Source: Ophiostoma sp. CBS 140.51 (Eukaryota; Ascomycota; Sordariomycetes; Ophiostomatales; Ophiostomataceae). From it: a stretch of DNA of 26,862 bases. The DNA lies in the NCBI GenBank assembly GCA_029298735.1, contig JANSLP010000402.1, positions 1-26,862 of the forward strand, read 5' to 3'. This document shows positions 17,777 to 26,862 of the stretch, in pieces. The translations under genes and the position numbers were made by a program. The stretch's first letter is position 1, and each line of letters starts with the position of its first letter. The notes beneath the pieces were generated by a model. That model saw only the letters and a list, made by a program, of their open reading frames with translations, had not been told where the DNA came from and made no database searches.

Positions 17777-19747
17777 ATGAACAACCGCGAGGCTGCGATT
17801 GCAGCGCTGTTGCGACAAGGCTGGGTGCCGACCTCGCAAGTAGCAGCAGCAAACCCGACCAGATCCCCGTCCACCTCTACGCCGACATCACCAGTTGAGC
17901 GCCGTCAACAACAGCAGCATCTGCCAACACGAGTCCCCCCACAACCACCACTGATTGATGTATCTCCACCACCAGAGCCCACGCCCTCTCCCCAGCCATC
18001 ATTACCTACTCAGACAGCCGCCAGTTCGGCCGCGTCAATATCCGACGTCTCGTCCGACCTGGCGTCCAATTTCACACTAATCGACCTGACCGACGAGACA
18101 ATTCTGGACAACACCACCGACGACGAAGACGACGTCAATGCCACAGATATTCCCGTCACTTCACCTCGGTCGTCGGCACCGACGTCGAGTCGAGAGTCGT
18201 TGGCGAGCACTGTACAGTCGGCGTCCAGTGGGGAGTCAAATCCAGAGCCTGAACAGCAGGCAGAGGAGAAGGAGACAGTTCAAGGAGAGTCGCAACTAGA
18301 AGTGGTAGCAGATCTGGTTGACGAAGACGACAGCGAGCTCTTTGCACCCATTCCCGACTTCACGATAGCCAACTTTTCGACGACACCCGCCCTCGCTGCT
18401 TGTCCAGCCATCCCCCCAACCCTCCACGACTGGATTCTCTGCAGTGAAGTTGGCCTGCAGTTTATGCGCCCAGCCCGACAGAGAATCATCATGTGTGTCG
18501 CCTGCGGCCAAGATTGTGAGGATGGGGCAGGCACCGACGGTACTGAACACGTCTTCCGTTCCACATTCTGGAGGATGACTACATGCCGTGCAGGACACCG
18601 ACCCCCTGAACTCAACAACCGTCGAAGCGGCCTCTGCAAGAGTTGCGATAAGGACTATGTCTTGCAGGTTGTCCGTGGTGAGCACCGTTGCCGCCATGAG
18701 GGGTGTCGCCGTGTCTTAAGGGTGGATCTCTTCGAAGTTGAGGACGCACTGTGGGACCACCCTGGTTTGTGGACGGCCTTCAGCACTCTTATACAAACAA
18801 ACAGCACATACGAGTGCGCCATCCATGCCGATGACGTTTCCGACGCCGACAACGATACCGACCTCACACCCGAGTGTGACCACGACCGCAACGCCTGCGG
18901 TCCCTGTTTGACCCAGCTTTGCGAGGCTGCCATCAAAGGTGACCGACTCAACGACCTGGTGTGTCCAGAGCCGGCCTGCCGCAAACCTCTCACTAGGGAC
19001 GCCGTCCGCGAACTTGTCAGGGCCGACTCCCTCCGGCTGTACGACAAGAAACTCGCCTTTATCATCATGTCCCGCAACCCCAATTTCCGGTGGTGCCGCT
19101 GTGGCCATGGACAGATCCATGCTACTGGTGAATCCCAACCTGAGTGGACCTGCACGGCATGCAACACCCGCCACTGCTTCATCTGCCAAGACGCCGAGTC
19201 CGGCTTTGTCTGTGAACACCTCCGCTGCATCGACAACGAACGCGCCCTCCAGCGTTTGCGAGAAGAGCATGAGCGCAGCCGCGGTACATCCGACAAGATG
19301 CAGAGACAGCGCCAACTGGCCCAACAGGCTGCTCTGCAGCTAGCCATCCAGGCGCGCGAAAACACCCGCGGGACACAAATAGTGATTGCCACGACGGCGA
19401 AACGGTGCCCACGGCTAGGCTGTCGAGTACCCATCCAGCGTGACGAGGGGTGCGGCCACATGACGTGCCGGCGGTGCGGCACTGAGTTTTGCTGGGCGTG
19501 TAAAGTGATTTGGCGGGCCCCTTTGCAGACGGTGCCAGGAGCTTCATCGTTTGCCAATGCCGCAAGAGGAGGACCCAGTGCCACGGTCTTGCTGCCACTT
19601 CACTTGCCGACATGCCAACTCGCCACCAACCGGACCATTTCTCGGCGGCGGCTGAACCTGACGCAGTATGCCACCGGGTGGGATGTCGACCAGGGCTATG
19701 ACCAGGAGCTGGATAATGATTTGTGGCTGCAGGCGGATCAGCAGTAA
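17777..19747 (+). CDS. RBR-type E3 ubiquitin ligase (RING1-IBR-RING2)
   Basis: A 656-residue single-exon protein. RBR ligases take ubiquitin from an E2 at RING1 and pass it through a thioester on a RING2 cysteine to the substrate. The first ~220 residues are Ser/Pro/Thr/Asp-rich and look disordered. A Cys/His-rich segment at about 240-315 starts CVACGQDC. RING1 begins at Cys347 and includes CDHDRNACGPC. IBR begins at Cys440 (CRCGHGQIH, then CTACNTRHCFIC). RING2 contains CPRLGC and the GCGHMTC motif, whose first Cys is residue 559, the predicted catalytic one. The C-terminus has the YATGWDVDQGYDQELDNDLW segment seen in fungal members. An upstream in-frame Met at 17633 would add 48 residues of hydrophobic, leader-like sequence; I prefer 17777 because MNNREAAIAALLRQGWVP looks like a native N-terminus. 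Substrates are unknown. Confidence 0.93.
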   Translation: MNNREAAIAALLRQGWVPTSQVAAANPTRSPSTSTPTSPVERRQQQQHLPTRVPPQPPLIDVSPPPEPTPSPQPSLPTQTAASSAASISDVSSDLASNFTLIDLTDETILDNTTDDEDDVNATDIPVTSPRSSAPTSSRESLASTVQSASSGESNPEPEQQAEEKETVQGESQLEVVADLVDEDDSELFAPIPDFTIANFSTTPALAACPAIPPTLHDWILCSEVGLQFMRPARQRIIMCVACGQDCEDGAGTDGTEHVFRSTFWRMTTCRAGHRPPELNNRRSGLCKSCDKDYVLQVVRGEHRCRHEGCRRVLRVDLFEVEDALWDHPGLWTAFSTLIQTNSTYECAIHADDVSDADNDTDLTPECDHDRNACGPCLTQLCEAAIKGDRLNDLVCPEPACRKPLTRDAVRELVRADSLRLYDKKLAFIIMSRNPNFRWCRCGHGQIHATGESQPEWTCTACNTRHCFICQDAESGFVCEHLRCIDNERALQRLREEHERSRGTSDKMQRQRQLAQQAALQLAIQARENTRGTQIVIATTAKRCPRLGCRVPIQRDEGCGHMTCRRCGTEFCWACKVIWRAPLQTVPGASSFANAARGGPSATVLLPLHLPTCQLATNRTISRRRLNLTQYATGWDVDQGYDQELDNDLWLQADQQ

Positions 19748-19850
19748 GCGTGTATGTGTTCTGTGCTGTATAAATAATGTTTGATTATTCATATATATAC
19801 CCAATCGCCAATGTATTTAGAATGATATCCGAGAAATTCAAATTCTCACT
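19748..19850. other. Short convergent intergenic gap
   Basis: Only 103 bp separate the stop codons of the RBR ligase and the glycosyltransferase, which point towards each other. The gap is AT-rich, with TATAAATAA and CATATATATA stretches that could serve as polyadenylation signals in either direction. The two 3' untranslated regions probably overlap. Confidence 0.6.
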
Positions 19851-21437
19851 TTATTGTGCACCCTGCTTCTTGTTTTCGTGCTCTTGTTTACCTCCTGGCC
19901 ACTGGTCTTTGAGACCTGCCAGACTAACACCGTTGGCCAGCCGTCGTAGGTTCTGCTGCACACTCAACCGAATGTACTGTGACCCCGTCTTGTGTAGGAA
20001 CCCGCCACCTTGTGCACCAATGTCGGAATTGGTCTCCTTGGCTGTCAAGTAGTGACTGAATAATGGCGGCTGGACCGTTAAACACTGCGGGAGAGGTTCT
20101 TCTAACCTCTCATCTTCCTTGTCGGTCGGCTTCCCACTGGCCCGAGCCCTCTTCCTCCTCGGCGTGGTACCGGGGCCCTGCCGGTACATCCCATCGCACC
20201 AGTCCCGCATCATAAGGTCAAATCCCGTTGTGAATGACGCCAGACCAAACTGGTACAACAACTTCCCTGCGCCCCGCTGGCTGACAGCGTACGCTTGTGT
20301 ACAGAGTGTGCCACTTGATGCGTGAACAACGCGTGTCTGTGGTGGGCACAGCTCGCCGAGTCGGTCGGGCGATGCGAACGGGTGTGGCCTGAGGTTGGCC
20401 GGATCAGGTACCGTGGCGTCGTCGGACATGGTCACCCTCAAAAGAGAGAGCTGGGCCGGTGATGACGAAGGACCGCCGCCTTGTCCACCGACATTCGTAT
20501 CAGGTCGCTTGGCCTGTGATGGAGGTGATACCGGAAACTCTGTACCGCAGTGGCCCAGCCATAAGACGTCCCAGTCGTCACCGTAAGGGGATGTTGCTGG
20601 CATGTTGTATGGGGGCGCCTTGGCTAGAGAGACTTCGTGCTTCTTTTGTGTGTAGCCTTCCGCATCTGCAGTGGCCACCGTCCGATACTGGAGATGAGTG
20701 TGCTCCTGGGCCTGATCGGGATCGTTTAAATGCTGCCACTTTCTCATAAGGTTGGCACCTCCAGAATCAGGAATTCCCCGTGTCCCCTTATCAAACGGCG
20801 GCGTATGCAACTGTGACAGTGACTTCTTCGCCCCCCTCTGTGGTTGCCCGTATACCTGCGCAGCCAGTGCAAACGATACCATTTGTGTCTTGATCCGCAC
20901 ATCCCAGTCAATATCGTCTTCCATCACAAGTGCCGTTGTCAAATTCTGCTCGATTATTTGTCGCAATACGTTCATGTGTGCCCGCCACGAGCCCTTGTTG
21001 CCCTCCGGAATCGGTTGGCCCGCACTGTCGGCCGGTAGAACGCGGTCCTGGACTGTTTTGTGGTCGACGCCAGGACTAAAGGTAAGTCGGAGGTCGGTCA
21101 GGCTGGCGGCCAGCGCCATGGCATCGCTGCGGTCCGTCCGCGCAGGGAGGTTGACGACGAAGATTTGTTGGAACTAGACTGTCAGTGGGTGTGTAGAAAA
21201 AGTTAGATTGAGCAAACTCACACCCAACGTCGAATTGGACACATCCGCAAGAACACGGTCAGTGCCTCGTCCACGTCGTGACCACCATGACGGACCGGCC
21301 TTCAAGTGCTCCGGAAGGTGTGCGTGAACACTTTCGAGCGAGACGCGGTTTCGGCGGGCGACATAAACAATGACGCCAATGAAGATAAAGACGGCCAGCC
21401 GTGACCGGCGTCGAAAGGTTCTCGCCGATAAAAGCAT
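19851..21437 (-). CDS. Family GT25 glycosyltransferase, type II membrane protein (two exons)
   Basis: Exon 1 is 21437-21222 (72 codons) and exon 2 is 21173-19851, giving 512 residues. The N-terminus has a short basic stretch and one hydrophobic segment (about 14-26, LAVFIFIGVIVYV), which predicts a Golgi/ER type II anchor. The splice joins STLG to FQQIFVVNLPARTDR, the classic GT25 start (residues ~73-87) shared with LPS glycosyltransferases and collagen galactosyltransferases. MEDDIDWD (about 156-163) supplies the DxD-type metal/nucleotide-sugar site, and DDWDVLWLGHCG and TGFDLMMRDWC follow in the expected order. Fungal GT25 proteins are widespread, but their donor sugar and acceptor are mostly undefined, so I do not assign a substrate. 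Low-complexity insertions near residues 310-325 and 430-455 are likely surface loops. Confidence 0.93.
21174..21221 (-). other. Spliceosomal intron of the GT25 gene (48 bp)
   Basis: On the minus strand the donor is GGT|GTGAGT, the branch site is AATCTAACTT and the acceptor is TCTAG|TTCCAA, all in phase 0. Splicing restores the conserved GT25 N-terminus. A competing CAG acceptor lies 5 nt upstream and would shift the frame. Confidence 0.92.
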
Positions 21438-22090
21438 CGTGAATGTATTGTCATGTCTTGGCGTGGAGGGGAAAGGGAGAAGACTGAAAAACAGAGGAAT
21501 TGAAAAGACAACATGCGCTCATCCCGTCCCCCAGAACTTTCATTGGAAACGCGGCCGCGCAGAACGCATTGCCGGCCCATCGTTCTGCGGCTCATTTTGT
21601 CCTTTGCGTTTTACCAGTTGAGCCGCTTTCTCAGAAAGTCGAGATTTTCTTCTGTCCTGGGTCCCGGAATGCCTGCCGTGTGTGTTTGTTACAGAAACGG
21701 CAAGAGCGAGCTGGAATGAAAAGGGGCTATTCAAATGGGAAAGAGTAATCGTTTGTACTATGCGCACATTCCCTGTTCACAATCGTGCCTTCCTCCATCT
21801 GCTACGTGATCATGCTTCCCTCTTTCCTTATCCACCAAAGACGTGTACAAATGGGAAGAAGATCGGGTGGCCCGAATGAAAGGAGAAGAAAAAGATGACT
21901 GCCGGCTAATATCCCAAATTCCCCCCCCACAAAGCCCTAGATTTTTCCCCCATGATCGTCAAAATACGCCTAGTTCTCTTCTGAGAATACTTGTCAGCCT
22001 CATTATGACACGGGATGCGATCATTTCGTTTCAAAAGGTAGTTAGTTAACCCATGTAGATAACTATAGAGTGTGATTACTTCATTGTCCC
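21438..22090. other. Intergenic: GT25 promoter and 3' region of the amidase gene
   Basis: No gene is supported. Frames here are short and without family resemblance. Both neighbours are on the minus strand, so the left part should hold the GT25 promoter and the right part the amidase 3' untranslated region, which is AT-richer around 22000-22090. I see no repeat or palindrome worth listing. Confidence 0.5.
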
Positions 22091-23839
22091 TCAATCCTCA
22101 TCCAGCCCGAGTCCAGCGACCTCCCAGATGGACGCCGCCATCAAGACACCAAAGTCGCCATAGCGCTTGCCGACGAGCTGAATACCGACCGGCAGCTTTC
22201 CTTCCGACTCGGCTCCGTCAATACCGGCAGCCGGTGCCCATCCACCCGGCATGGCAAGAGCGGGATGACCGGTAATGTTGAATGGCCCCGTATTGTCAGA
22301 CACGCCCAGGTTGTTCTGGTACATATCCAGCAGACCCTTAGCACTTTTCTCGCCAGCAGCCTTTATCGAGTGCGGCGGCGCCACCGACGGCGTCACGGGC
22401 AAGAGGAGAATATCCACATCGTCCAAGACGGCATCATAGGCTGCCCGCAACTGCGCAACATGCGACACAGCCTTGCTACGGTAGGTGTGTGGGAACTTGG
22501 TGGTGTCGCCCAGGTACTTTGAGCCCAGAGCAGCCGTCACGACCATGGGACTGGCCGTCGTCAACTTGTCGTACCATTGCTGCGTCATTTTGGGCGGCGA
22601 TACTTCGGTCGTGGTGAAGGCCAGCAAGTCGGGTGCCTTGCTCGACAAGAATACATCAGCCATGACGCCGCGCATCGCTGCCGACCAGATGGAGCCGCCC
22701 TTGCTGTGTAGCGGTACGGAGACGTCGACCACGGTGGCTCCAAGACTCTCGAACTTGGCAGCAGCAGCACGCACAATATCGGCCACCTTGGGATCCAATT
22801 TGGGAAGAGCAAGGCCCTCTTTGAGAAGACCGACTCGCAGTCCCTTGCCGGCTGTTGTGGGCGTCCACTCTCCCTTGGCCTCCTTCTCGGCAATCGCTGC
22901 TTTCAGGAGCTTGTGGTAGGCCGGCACATTCTTCCGGAGAGGCGTCTCGGGCGTCGCCCGCGGGTCCATGCCGTCATACCCAGCAATGGCCGATAGCAAT
23001 AGCGTCACATCAGCGACAGACGAAGCCATAGGTCCCACGTGGTCGCACATGGGGTGTAGCGACGCAATCCCCGTGTACGGCACCAGACCGTGTGTCGGTT
23101 TGAGACCATAGACGCCGCTGTACGCCGCCGGCAACCGAATACTGCCGCCCTGGTCGCCGCCAATGGCCAAGTCGACACCAGGGCCCAGACCGAGATCCTC
23201 AATTGGTAGACCGTGCTTCTTGCGCCACTTTTCAACCGAAGGAATGGCCGTCAAGACACCACTGCCGCTGCTGCTGCCGCCGGCCGCATAGCCTTTGAGC
23301 CAGGGGTTATCGACGGGTCCGATAGCGCTCGTGTCCGAGAGCCCAGACATGCAAAAGTTTTCGCAGGTGGCCGTGCCGACGATAACGCCGCCGCTCTCGA
23401 CAAGGCGAGTGACAATGGGCGCGTCCACGGACGGGATGGGGTAGGGCTGGTCGGGTGACGTCGTAAGTTGGTAGGGGTGTGTGCCCAGCGTCAGCGGGAT
23501 GCCCGCCACGGCAATGGTGTCTTTGAGGGCCACAGTGCGTCCCGCCAAAATGCCCGACGAGACGGCCGCCTCGTCTTTGAGGGTGAAACGGTGGCTCCAT
23601 GCGTTCAAGGGGTTGTCCGCCTTATCGGGTGCAGAGTATTGGCGGTCGGCGACTGGAAGAGCTACACTCGGCGCCAGCCGCGGGTCGACATACGCTGGCA
23701 TGACCTCGACCTCGGTGATCTCGTCCTCCATCGCTTTGACGAGCGTGTAGTAGTCGGCCTCATCCTGTGGAGTCATTTGGAAGCCAAACTCGGCCACCAG
23801 CGACTGGAAGGCCGCCTTGTCGAGGCTTGTCGTCGTCAT
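22091..23839 (-). CDS. Amidase-signature family hydrolase
   Basis: A 582-residue single-exon enzyme of the amidase signature superfamily (GatA, fatty acid amide hydrolase and AmdS types), which hydrolyses carboxamides with a Ser-cisSer-Lys triad. The Lys is in VALKDTI (K106), the cis-Ser in GGSSSGSG (one of Ser189-191), and the nucleophile in GGDQGGSIRLPAA (Ser233). The CENFCMSGLSD segment before the Gly/Ser motif is also typical. The C-terminal half, with FNITGHPALAMPGGW, is complete, so the enzyme should be active. The start at 23839 was preferred because MTTTSLDKAAFQSLV begins the fold-like N-terminus. An in-frame Met 25 codons upstream (23914) gives a Thr/Gln-rich extension that could be a leader. 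No targeting signal is clear, so it is probably cytosolic. The substrate is unknown; the missing glutamine-transfer partners argue against a role as GatA. Confidence 0.94.
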   Translation of the reverse strand: MTTTSLDKAAFQSLVAEFGFQMTPQDEADYYTLVKAMEDEITEVEVMPAYVDPRLAPSVALPVADRQYSAPDKADNPLNAWSHRFTLKDEAAVSSGILAGRTVALKDTIAVAGIPLTLGTHPYQLTTSPDQPYPIPSVDAPIVTRLVESGGVIVGTATCENFCMSGLSDTSAIGPVDNPWLKGYAAGGSSSGSGVLTAIPSVEKWRKKHGLPIEDLGLGPGVDLAIGGDQGGSIRLPAAYSGVYGLKPTHGLVPYTGIASLHPMCDHVGPMASSVADVTLLLSAIAGYDGMDPRATPETPLRKNVPAYHKLLKAAIAEKEAKGEWTPTTAGKGLRVGLLKEGLALPKLDPKVADIVRAAAAKFESLGATVVDVSVPLHSKGGSIWSAAMRGVMADVFLSSKAPDLLAFTTTEVSPPKMTQQWYDKLTTASPMVVTAALGSKYLGDTTKFPHTYRSKAVSHVAQLRAAYDAVLDDVDILLLPVTPSVAPPHSIKAAGEKSAKGLLDMYQNNLGVSDNTGPFNITGHPALAMPGGWAPAAGIDGAESEGKLPVGIQLVGKRYGDFGVLMAASIWEVAGLGLDED

Positions 23840-24292
23840 TGTGAGGTGTTGGGAGGTTGTCGTTCTTTGGTGAGATACGACGTATTGAGTGATGGTAATA
23901 AGTTGCCTTGTCAAAGAAGAGTTTCACTTGAAATTAATGCCAGCGAAATGTCAGCTTCATTTATCAAGACGAAAGAATTCGGTGCATATCGGCCTTCCTA
24001 TAGTGCCAAGTGGCTTGTCGTGGCAGCATTTCGTCTTTCCGCTCTCTGTTGCTGCTCTTAGTCTTATCGCAATTGCCGATTCGGGAAATGCAACTCTCTT
24101 GGCGGTTCGGCAGGGTCCGATACCTTGGCCAGGGGCCAACACTTGCTGGCCGAAGGTGAACTTGCCGTCCTGTTAAATTAATACGACATTCGTAGCATCA
24201 GGGCAGTGCCCCTGAAAATGTCAACAATGAGTAATAATCAAACGGCATCCAACAGACTCAGGAACACTGTTGGTTCTCATTGAGAAAGTATA

Positions 24293-24302
24293 GTCACGTG
24301 AC
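24293..24302. promoter_or_regulatory. GTCACGTGAC palindrome (E-box type)
   Basis: A perfect 10-bp palindrome centred on CACGTG, the core bound by fungal bHLH factors such as Cbf1. It lies about 450 bp upstream of the amidase start and 1.5 kb upstream of the carrier. Binding is inferred from the motif alone. Confidence 0.4.
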
Positions 24303-24822
24303 CATACAGCACAGATGAAATGTCAACGGACGTCGATAAGAGTGCGATTGTTACAGCAATAGAAGAATGATATCGAAGCCAAAATACGACTTTAAAACAA
24401 AGTGGATACTCCATCTTCCTCAGGTCGAAATCACGAGCACGGAGCTTGTCTTATGTCTGCCGTCGACACTTGCCTGGATGTCGTGAACAGAAAGGAAAGA
24501 AAAGGCTCCTCGGCACAATTCTCCACTAGAGCTCCTGCCTTATCTGGGGACAAGGAGGGCTTCTGACGCAATTGGCCCCTCTGTTTCCTTGCCCGCGGGG
24601 GCTATTCTCGCTGTATTCGCGCCTCGGTCACAGTCCTGCCGACAGCAGTCTGCATAAAAAGGACCAAAAAGACCAAAGTCCCCACTATTTCCAGCTGGCG
24701 CCCGCATCTTTTCTCTTTCCCCCTCTCCTGGCCCTGCCGGGGCTCCCGAGCAATGGGACACCGTCGCTGCAGCTCCCGTATGTGCCCGCTCGAAATCCGT
24801 GCAGTCCGTTGAAACTGTGGAA

Positions 24823-24883
24823 GATAGTGCAAGGATAGTGCAGGACGGTGCATAAAAGTAACGAGACAATAAAGTAACGAGAC
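24823..24883. repeat. Short direct-repeat cluster
   Basis: Three copies of GA(T/C)(A/G)GTGCA at 24823-24831, 24834-24842 and 24844-24852 are spaced by 10-11 bp, about one helical turn. They are followed by two exact copies of AAAGTAACGAGAC at 24855-24867 and 24871-24883. The cluster lies about 0.9 kb upstream of the carrier start codon, in non-coding DNA. Confidence 0.7.
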
Positions 24884-25789
24884 TTTGGGCTTCTCTCGTT
24901 CGCTGGAAGTTTTTCGGCGCTTCGCGCCTCGGTCCCTAACAGGAATTTAGGGAAGCTGCGAATGACGAACGGCGAAAATGGCCAAAAGACGCCAGGGGCA
25001 GGAACGGCCAGGACCAAACCCGCCCATGTAGAGGAAAGCGCGATGCAAAAACAAGCTTCAGGTGCAAAGATATTTCCGTTTCAGCGGAGTCGCCGGGCCC
25101 ATCGCTGATGGCATGGTCCCCTCTGAAAACTCTCAAAAGTAAAAAACAGAGTGTCGGCATCGGATCCGGGCGCGGCAATGTGTCGAAAAAAGATTTATTT
25201 GCGACGACCTCGCACTTTGGTTTCCGTTCTCTCGACCTCACATTCATTCCCATTTCATTGGATTAATTGACGACTGTACAATCTCCCCTCTTTCCTTCCT
25301 CAATTTTGTTCGTTGCACACATTGTTGCACCTTCCTTGTCGAGCTTATCGCACGCCCCATTTCGGTGCACATTCCCTGTTGATCGCCCTCTTGCGCATCG
25401 CTTTGACAGCACGCTCGCGCCTTCCCTGTAGCGTTTTGGCTCTTACGTCACCAGTCGCAAGCTTGCAGCTGAGTAACTTGCAACCACATTCCTGCCGCAC
25501 TCAGCTGTCAATTTCACTCGATACGGACCTGGCAGTTCCTGGCGGCAATCGGCATACGTACTTTTACCTTTTTAAGCAATTCGAGGGGTTCATTGAGCTA
25601 TTTCTTTGAACAGACGGGAAATAAAAATAAAGTAACCTATTTCACAAACAAACAAAATACGGCCTCACGATCCGACATTGCGGCCTCACTTCCTCACCTC
25701 TTCGCCGCCACCAACAGGGACATCGAACCCTTCGACCTCTCCTCTATTCATTCACTGCCCTTCGGTGACCTCACAACACACCCTTCAAA

Positions 25790-26752
25790 ATGGCGACACA
25801 ACAAACTTCCAACCAGACGCCCAACTTTACGTTGTCCGACTACACCAAGTTCTTTGGCGCCGGCGCCCTCGCCGCTACTCTCACACATGGCGCTGCCACG
25901 CCCATTGACGTCGTCAAGACCCGCATCCAGGTCGACGATGCCATGAAGGGCCTCAACATGGTCCAGGCCGCCCGTCGCATTGTGGCCAACGAAGGTGCCT
26001 CTGCCCTGCTTACAGGCTTCGGTCCCACCGCTGTCGGCTACCTCGTCCAGGGTGGCGCCAAGTTTGCCGGCTACGAGTTCTTCAAAAAAAAGTACATTGA
26101 CCTGCTGGGCGGCATCGAGCAGGCCACGCCGCACCGTACCGCTGTTTATCTCGGTGCGAGTGCCAGCGCCGAATTCTTTGCGGATATCGCGCTGTGCCCG
26201 CTCGAGGCCACGCGCATTCGCCTCGTGTCGCAGCGTGGCTTCGCGTCCGGTCTGGCTTCGGGTTTTGTTCGCATTGCCCGTGAAGAAGGTCTGCGCGGAT
26301 TCTACTCTGGATTTGTTCCTCTGCTCTTCAAGCAGATTCCCTACGCCGTCGGCCAGTTCTCTGTCCACGAAGCCGCCAACGAAGTCATCTTCCGCACCAT
26401 GGGCCCCGAGCGCAAGGCCAAGCTGACTCACCTGCAACAAACGGGTGTCGAGCTGACATCGGGTATCGTGGCTGGTGTGGCCGCCGCTGTCCTGTCGCAC
26501 CCGGCCGACACGCTGCTGTCGGCCATGAACAAGGGTGCCGGCGACCCGAAGCAGGGTATGCTCAGCCGCATGTTTACGCTGGCGTCCGAGTTTGGTCCCA
26601 AGCGGCTGTTGCTGGCGGGCCTGGGCCCGCGTGTGCTGATGACATGTGGTCTGGTGTCGGGCCAGTTTGTGATTTACGCGCAGTGCAAGGCCCTGGTGGG
26701 TGCGCCAGCAGGCATTGAGCTTCACAAGGAGGAGAAGCTGATCAAGTCATGA
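25790..26752 (+). CDS. MIR1: Mitochondrial phosphate carrier (MIR1-like)
   Basis: A 320-residue single-exon member of the mitochondrial carrier family, which imports inorganic phosphate with protons into the matrix for ATP synthesis. Three repeats of about 100 residues are visible through their signature motifs: PIDVVKTR (38-45), PLEATRIR (137-144) and PADTLLS (238-244). The stretches ALLTGFGPT, ADIALCPLEATRIRLVSQ and SGFVPLLFKQIPY match fungal phosphate carriers such as yeast Mir1 very closely, from memory. The length is normal and there is no cleavable presequence, as in Mir1. Yeast Pic2, a second phosphate/copper carrier of the same subfamily, is the main alternative identity. The start ATG has an A at -3. 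High use of C-ending codons suggests strong expression. Confidence 0.96.
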   Translation: MATQQTSNQTPNFTLSDYTKFFGAGALAATLTHGAATPIDVVKTRIQVDDAMKGLNMVQAARRIVANEGASALLTGFGPTAVGYLVQGGAKFAGYEFFKKKYIDLLGGIEQATPHRTAVYLGASASAEFFADIALCPLEATRIRLVSQRGFASGLASGFVRIAREEGLRGFYSGFVPLLFKQIPYAVGQFSVHEAANEVIFRTMGPERKAKLTHLQQTGVELTSGIVAGVAAAVLSHPADTLLSAMNKGAGDPKQGMLSRMFTLASEFGPKRLLLAGLGPRVLMTCGLVSGQFVIYAQCKALVGAPAGIELHKEEKLIKS

Positions 26753-26862
26753 GCGAAGTAAACTTTACTTTCTTTTTTTCTTTTTGATTGATTTTTCTGG
26801 GGTTTATTTTCATTTGTTTCAAAAGAGGAGTTTTGGCAAGAAGCTTGGTTTTTAGAGTTTCA
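26753..26862 (+). other. 3' region of the phosphate carrier gene
   Basis: The DNA turns abruptly T-rich after the stop codon, consistent with the carrier 3' untranslated region. No other feature is seen before the window ends. Confidence 0.5.

Larger units (their letters stand above)
23840..25789. promoter_or_regulatory. 1.95-kb divergent intergenic region (amidase / phosphate carrier)
   Basis: The amidase and carrier genes start on opposite sides of this stretch, so it should hold both promoters. No gene is supported; minus-strand frames near 24540-25250 are unconvincing. Visible sites are a perfect GTCACGTGAC palindrome at 24293-24302 (CACGTG, the Cbf1/bHLH type) and a cluster of short direct repeats at 24823-24883. 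The carrier leader from about 25600 is A- and C/T-rich, and the ATG has an AAA context at -3 to -1. Confidence 0.5.

Noticed and set aside
18655..19584. A 309-codon frame antisense to the RBR ligase
   Set aside because: It has no recognisable domain and its Cys/Ser/Trp-rich composition comes from the complementary zinc-finger codons.
25748..26725. A 325-codon frame antisense to the phosphate carrier
   Set aside because: The carrier on the other strand is unmistakable; long antisense frames arise from its biased codon use.
1..26862. Transposons, long terminal repeats, CRISPR arrays or secondary-metabolite clusters
   Set aside because: I saw no terminal repeats, transposase or polymerase motifs, spacer-repeat pattern or synthase modules. 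The lone GT25 and amidase genes are not enough for a cluster.

Overview
The window looks like nuclear DNA of a filamentous ascomycete fungus (Pezizomycotina, possibly a Sordariomycete; inference only). The support is: moderate-to-high GC coding sequence with long single exons, short spliceosomal introns of 48-52 bp with CTAAC-type branch sites, a tRNA gene with a canonical intron between positions 37 and 38, a mitochondrial targeting sequence on a LepA-type factor, and long regulatory gaps. I see no bacterial operon structure, transposon or CRISPR array.

Layout. 1-525 is AT-rich and geneless, with one perfect hairpin. 526-631 is a tRNA-Arg(CCT) gene with a 34-nt intron. 862-3141 (-) is GUF1, the mitochondrial elongation factor 4/LepA GTPase. 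3869-8753 (-) is a two-exon gene for a ~1610-residue, largely disordered MIT-domain protein. 8754-14177 is a 5.4-kb gap with no convincing protein gene but with a good candidate 5'-leader intron on the minus strand. 14178-15335 (-) encodes a coiled-coil protein I do not recognise. 16091-16753 (-) encodes a 220-residue protein with two ubiquitin-like domains, ending in a ubiquitin-type RLRGG plus three residues. 17777-19747 (+) encodes an RBR (RING-IBR-RING2) E3 ubiquitin ligase, head-to-head with the ubiquitin-like gene. 19851-21437 (-) is a two-exon family GT25 glycosyltransferase, convergent with the ligase. 22091-23839 (-) is an amidase-signature hydrolase. 25790-26752 (+) is a mitochondrial phosphate carrier (MIR1-like).

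How the genes relate. Most look like ordinary, independent fungal housekeeping genes. Two act in mitochondria (GUF1 in translation, the carrier in phosphate import) but lie at opposite ends. The one arrangement that may be functional is the divergent pair at 16091-19747. There, a possibly conjugatable tandem ubiquitin-like protein, with an architecture resembling that of ISG15, shares a ~1-kb intergenic region with an RBR ligase. This is my best candidate for an undescribed system. The link rests on gene order and motif conservation only.
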